DNA of 6,365 nucleotides from an uncultured Solobacterium sp. (GTDB lineage Bacteria; Bacillota_I; Bacilli_A; Erysipelotrichales; Erysipelotrichaceae). The notes under the pieces were generated by a model. That model had not been told where the DNA came from and made no database searches. It worked only from the letters and a program-made list of their open reading frames with translations. The stretch spans positions 1-6,365 of the forward strand of contig CAJOLG010000107.1 of assembly GCA_905235315.1 (NCBI GenBank). Reading direction: 5' to 3'. This document shows, piece after piece, positions 6,111 to 6,365 of this stretch. The stretch's first letter is position 1; the number at the start of each line of letters is the position of its first letter. The translations under genes and the position numbers were made by a program.

Positions 6111-6203
6111 TCAATTTGAATCCATGTTCAATGCCATCATCTGTCGATCCTCATTCTGATCAGTACTGGATACTCTAACGTATCCGTAAATCTTGTTTTC
6201 CAT
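6111..6203 (-). pseudogene. 5' remnant of a serine recombinase (resolvase/invertase)
   Basis: The first 25 or so codons encode the start of a small serine recombinase: the product begins MENKIYGYVRVSSTDQ and goes on with NEDRQMMAL. The segment YGYVRVSS holds the nucleophilic serine of the family, and the Arg two residues before the second Val-Ser is the usual conserved one. Similarity then ceases and a TGA ends the frame after 30 residues, against about 180-200 in a complete resolvase. No catalytic remainder, DNA-binding helix or mobile-element end follows towards the hyp operon, so the 3' part has been lost. A strong GAGGAGG ribosome binding site stands four bases before the ATG. Its composition looks more A+T-rich than the operon beside it, which suits a transferred element. 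TGA is a normal stop in this genome (it ends several genes here), so this is a true truncation unless sequencing error intervenes. Confidence 0.75.
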
Positions 6204-6264
6204 AATGCCTCCTCATTTGCTCATTAACGCAAAAATGGCCAAAGCAACGGCATACCTCCGTCAT
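6175..6264 (-). CDS. possible short upstream ORF overlapping the recombinase start
   Basis: A 29-codon frame begins MTEVCRCFGHF and ends at a TAG 29 bases inside the recombinase remnant, in a different frame. A GAGG stands nine bases before its ATG, and another in-frame ATG lies three codons upstream (6273). Ribosomes reading it would pass over the recombinase ribosome binding site and start codon, so it could be a leader peptide controlling recombinase translation by coupling or occlusion. It contains three Cys residues and no recognisable domain. No function is known to me, and it may be fortuitous. Confidence 0.3.
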   Translation of the reverse strand: MTEVCRCFGHFCVNEQMRRHYGKQDLRIR

Positions 6265-6280
6265 TTCGGTCATCCTCAAA

Positions 6281-6319
6281 GATAGTGAAAGCGCCGACAC
6301 TAACGCCGACGCTCTTATC
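6281..6319 (-). promoter_or_regulatory. hairpin with direct repeats in the recombinase leader
   Basis: On the minus strand GATAAGAGCG (6319-6310) pairs with the opposing arm at 6293-6281 through GATA/TATC and AGAGCG/CGCTTT (one G-T pair), with a three-base bulge. The loop region contains GTCGGCG twice (6310-6304 and 6298-6292), a direct repeat with a 12-base period that slightly overlaps the stem arms. It lies about 80 bases before the recombinase start. It might be an RNA control element or a protein/recombinase binding site. The rest of 6204-6365 holds only A+T-rich sequence with repeated ACTG(TAA) words at 6355-6333 and no gene. Confidence 0.35.
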
Positions 6320-6365
6320 ACATTTCAATTATTCAGTTTTACAGTTATCTTACAGTACGGAATCT

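Noticed and set aside
1..6365. CRISPR array, rRNA, insertion-sequence ends
   Set aside because: No regularly spaced repeats, no rRNA-like sequence and no terminal inverted repeats with target duplications were seen.

Overview
The window reads as a piece of a Bacillota chromosome, probably a gut-type Clostridia or Erysipelotrichia. This rests on strong AGGAGG-type ribosome binding sites, short overlapping genes, a serine-recombinase start typical of that phylum, and a small coiled-coil gene of a type I associate with Firmicutes. By eye the operons are slightly G+C-rich, while both ends of the window look A+T-richer. Every gene I can support lies on the minus strand, so transcription runs from right to left.

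Right end (about 6365-5931): a decayed serine recombinase. A well-formed leader (hairpin, direct repeats, overlapping upstream ORF, strong ribosome binding site) leads into the N-terminal 25 or so codons of a resolvase/invertase, which then lose similarity and stop at a TGA. Between this remnant and the next gene is about 110 bases that can fold into several short hairpins and may be the leader of the main operon.

Centre (5930-1419): a compact four-gene operon. Two divergent HypB-type GTPases in tandem (overlapping by 14 bases) are followed by a 930-residue iron-sulfur/flavin oxidoreductase (GltD/NfnB-like core, extra N-terminal Cys-rich domain and C-terminal ferredoxin domain) and then HypA (overlapping by 8 bases). 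A rho-independent terminator follows. HypA and HypB normally deliver nickel to [NiFe]-hydrogenase or urease, but no hydrogenase, urease or HypC-F gene is present here. The tight coupling to a large redox protein is the most interesting feature of the window: it suggests a nickel-delivery module dedicated to an unidentified enzyme, or a redox-coupled variant of the nickel pathway.

Left part (1242-206): a two-gene operon of a small coiled-coil protein and a type I signal peptidase, joined by a 4-base ATGA overlap, with two back-to-back palindromes upstream and a good terminator downstream. The left edge (1-159) shows no convincing gene, only a second terminator-like hairpin.
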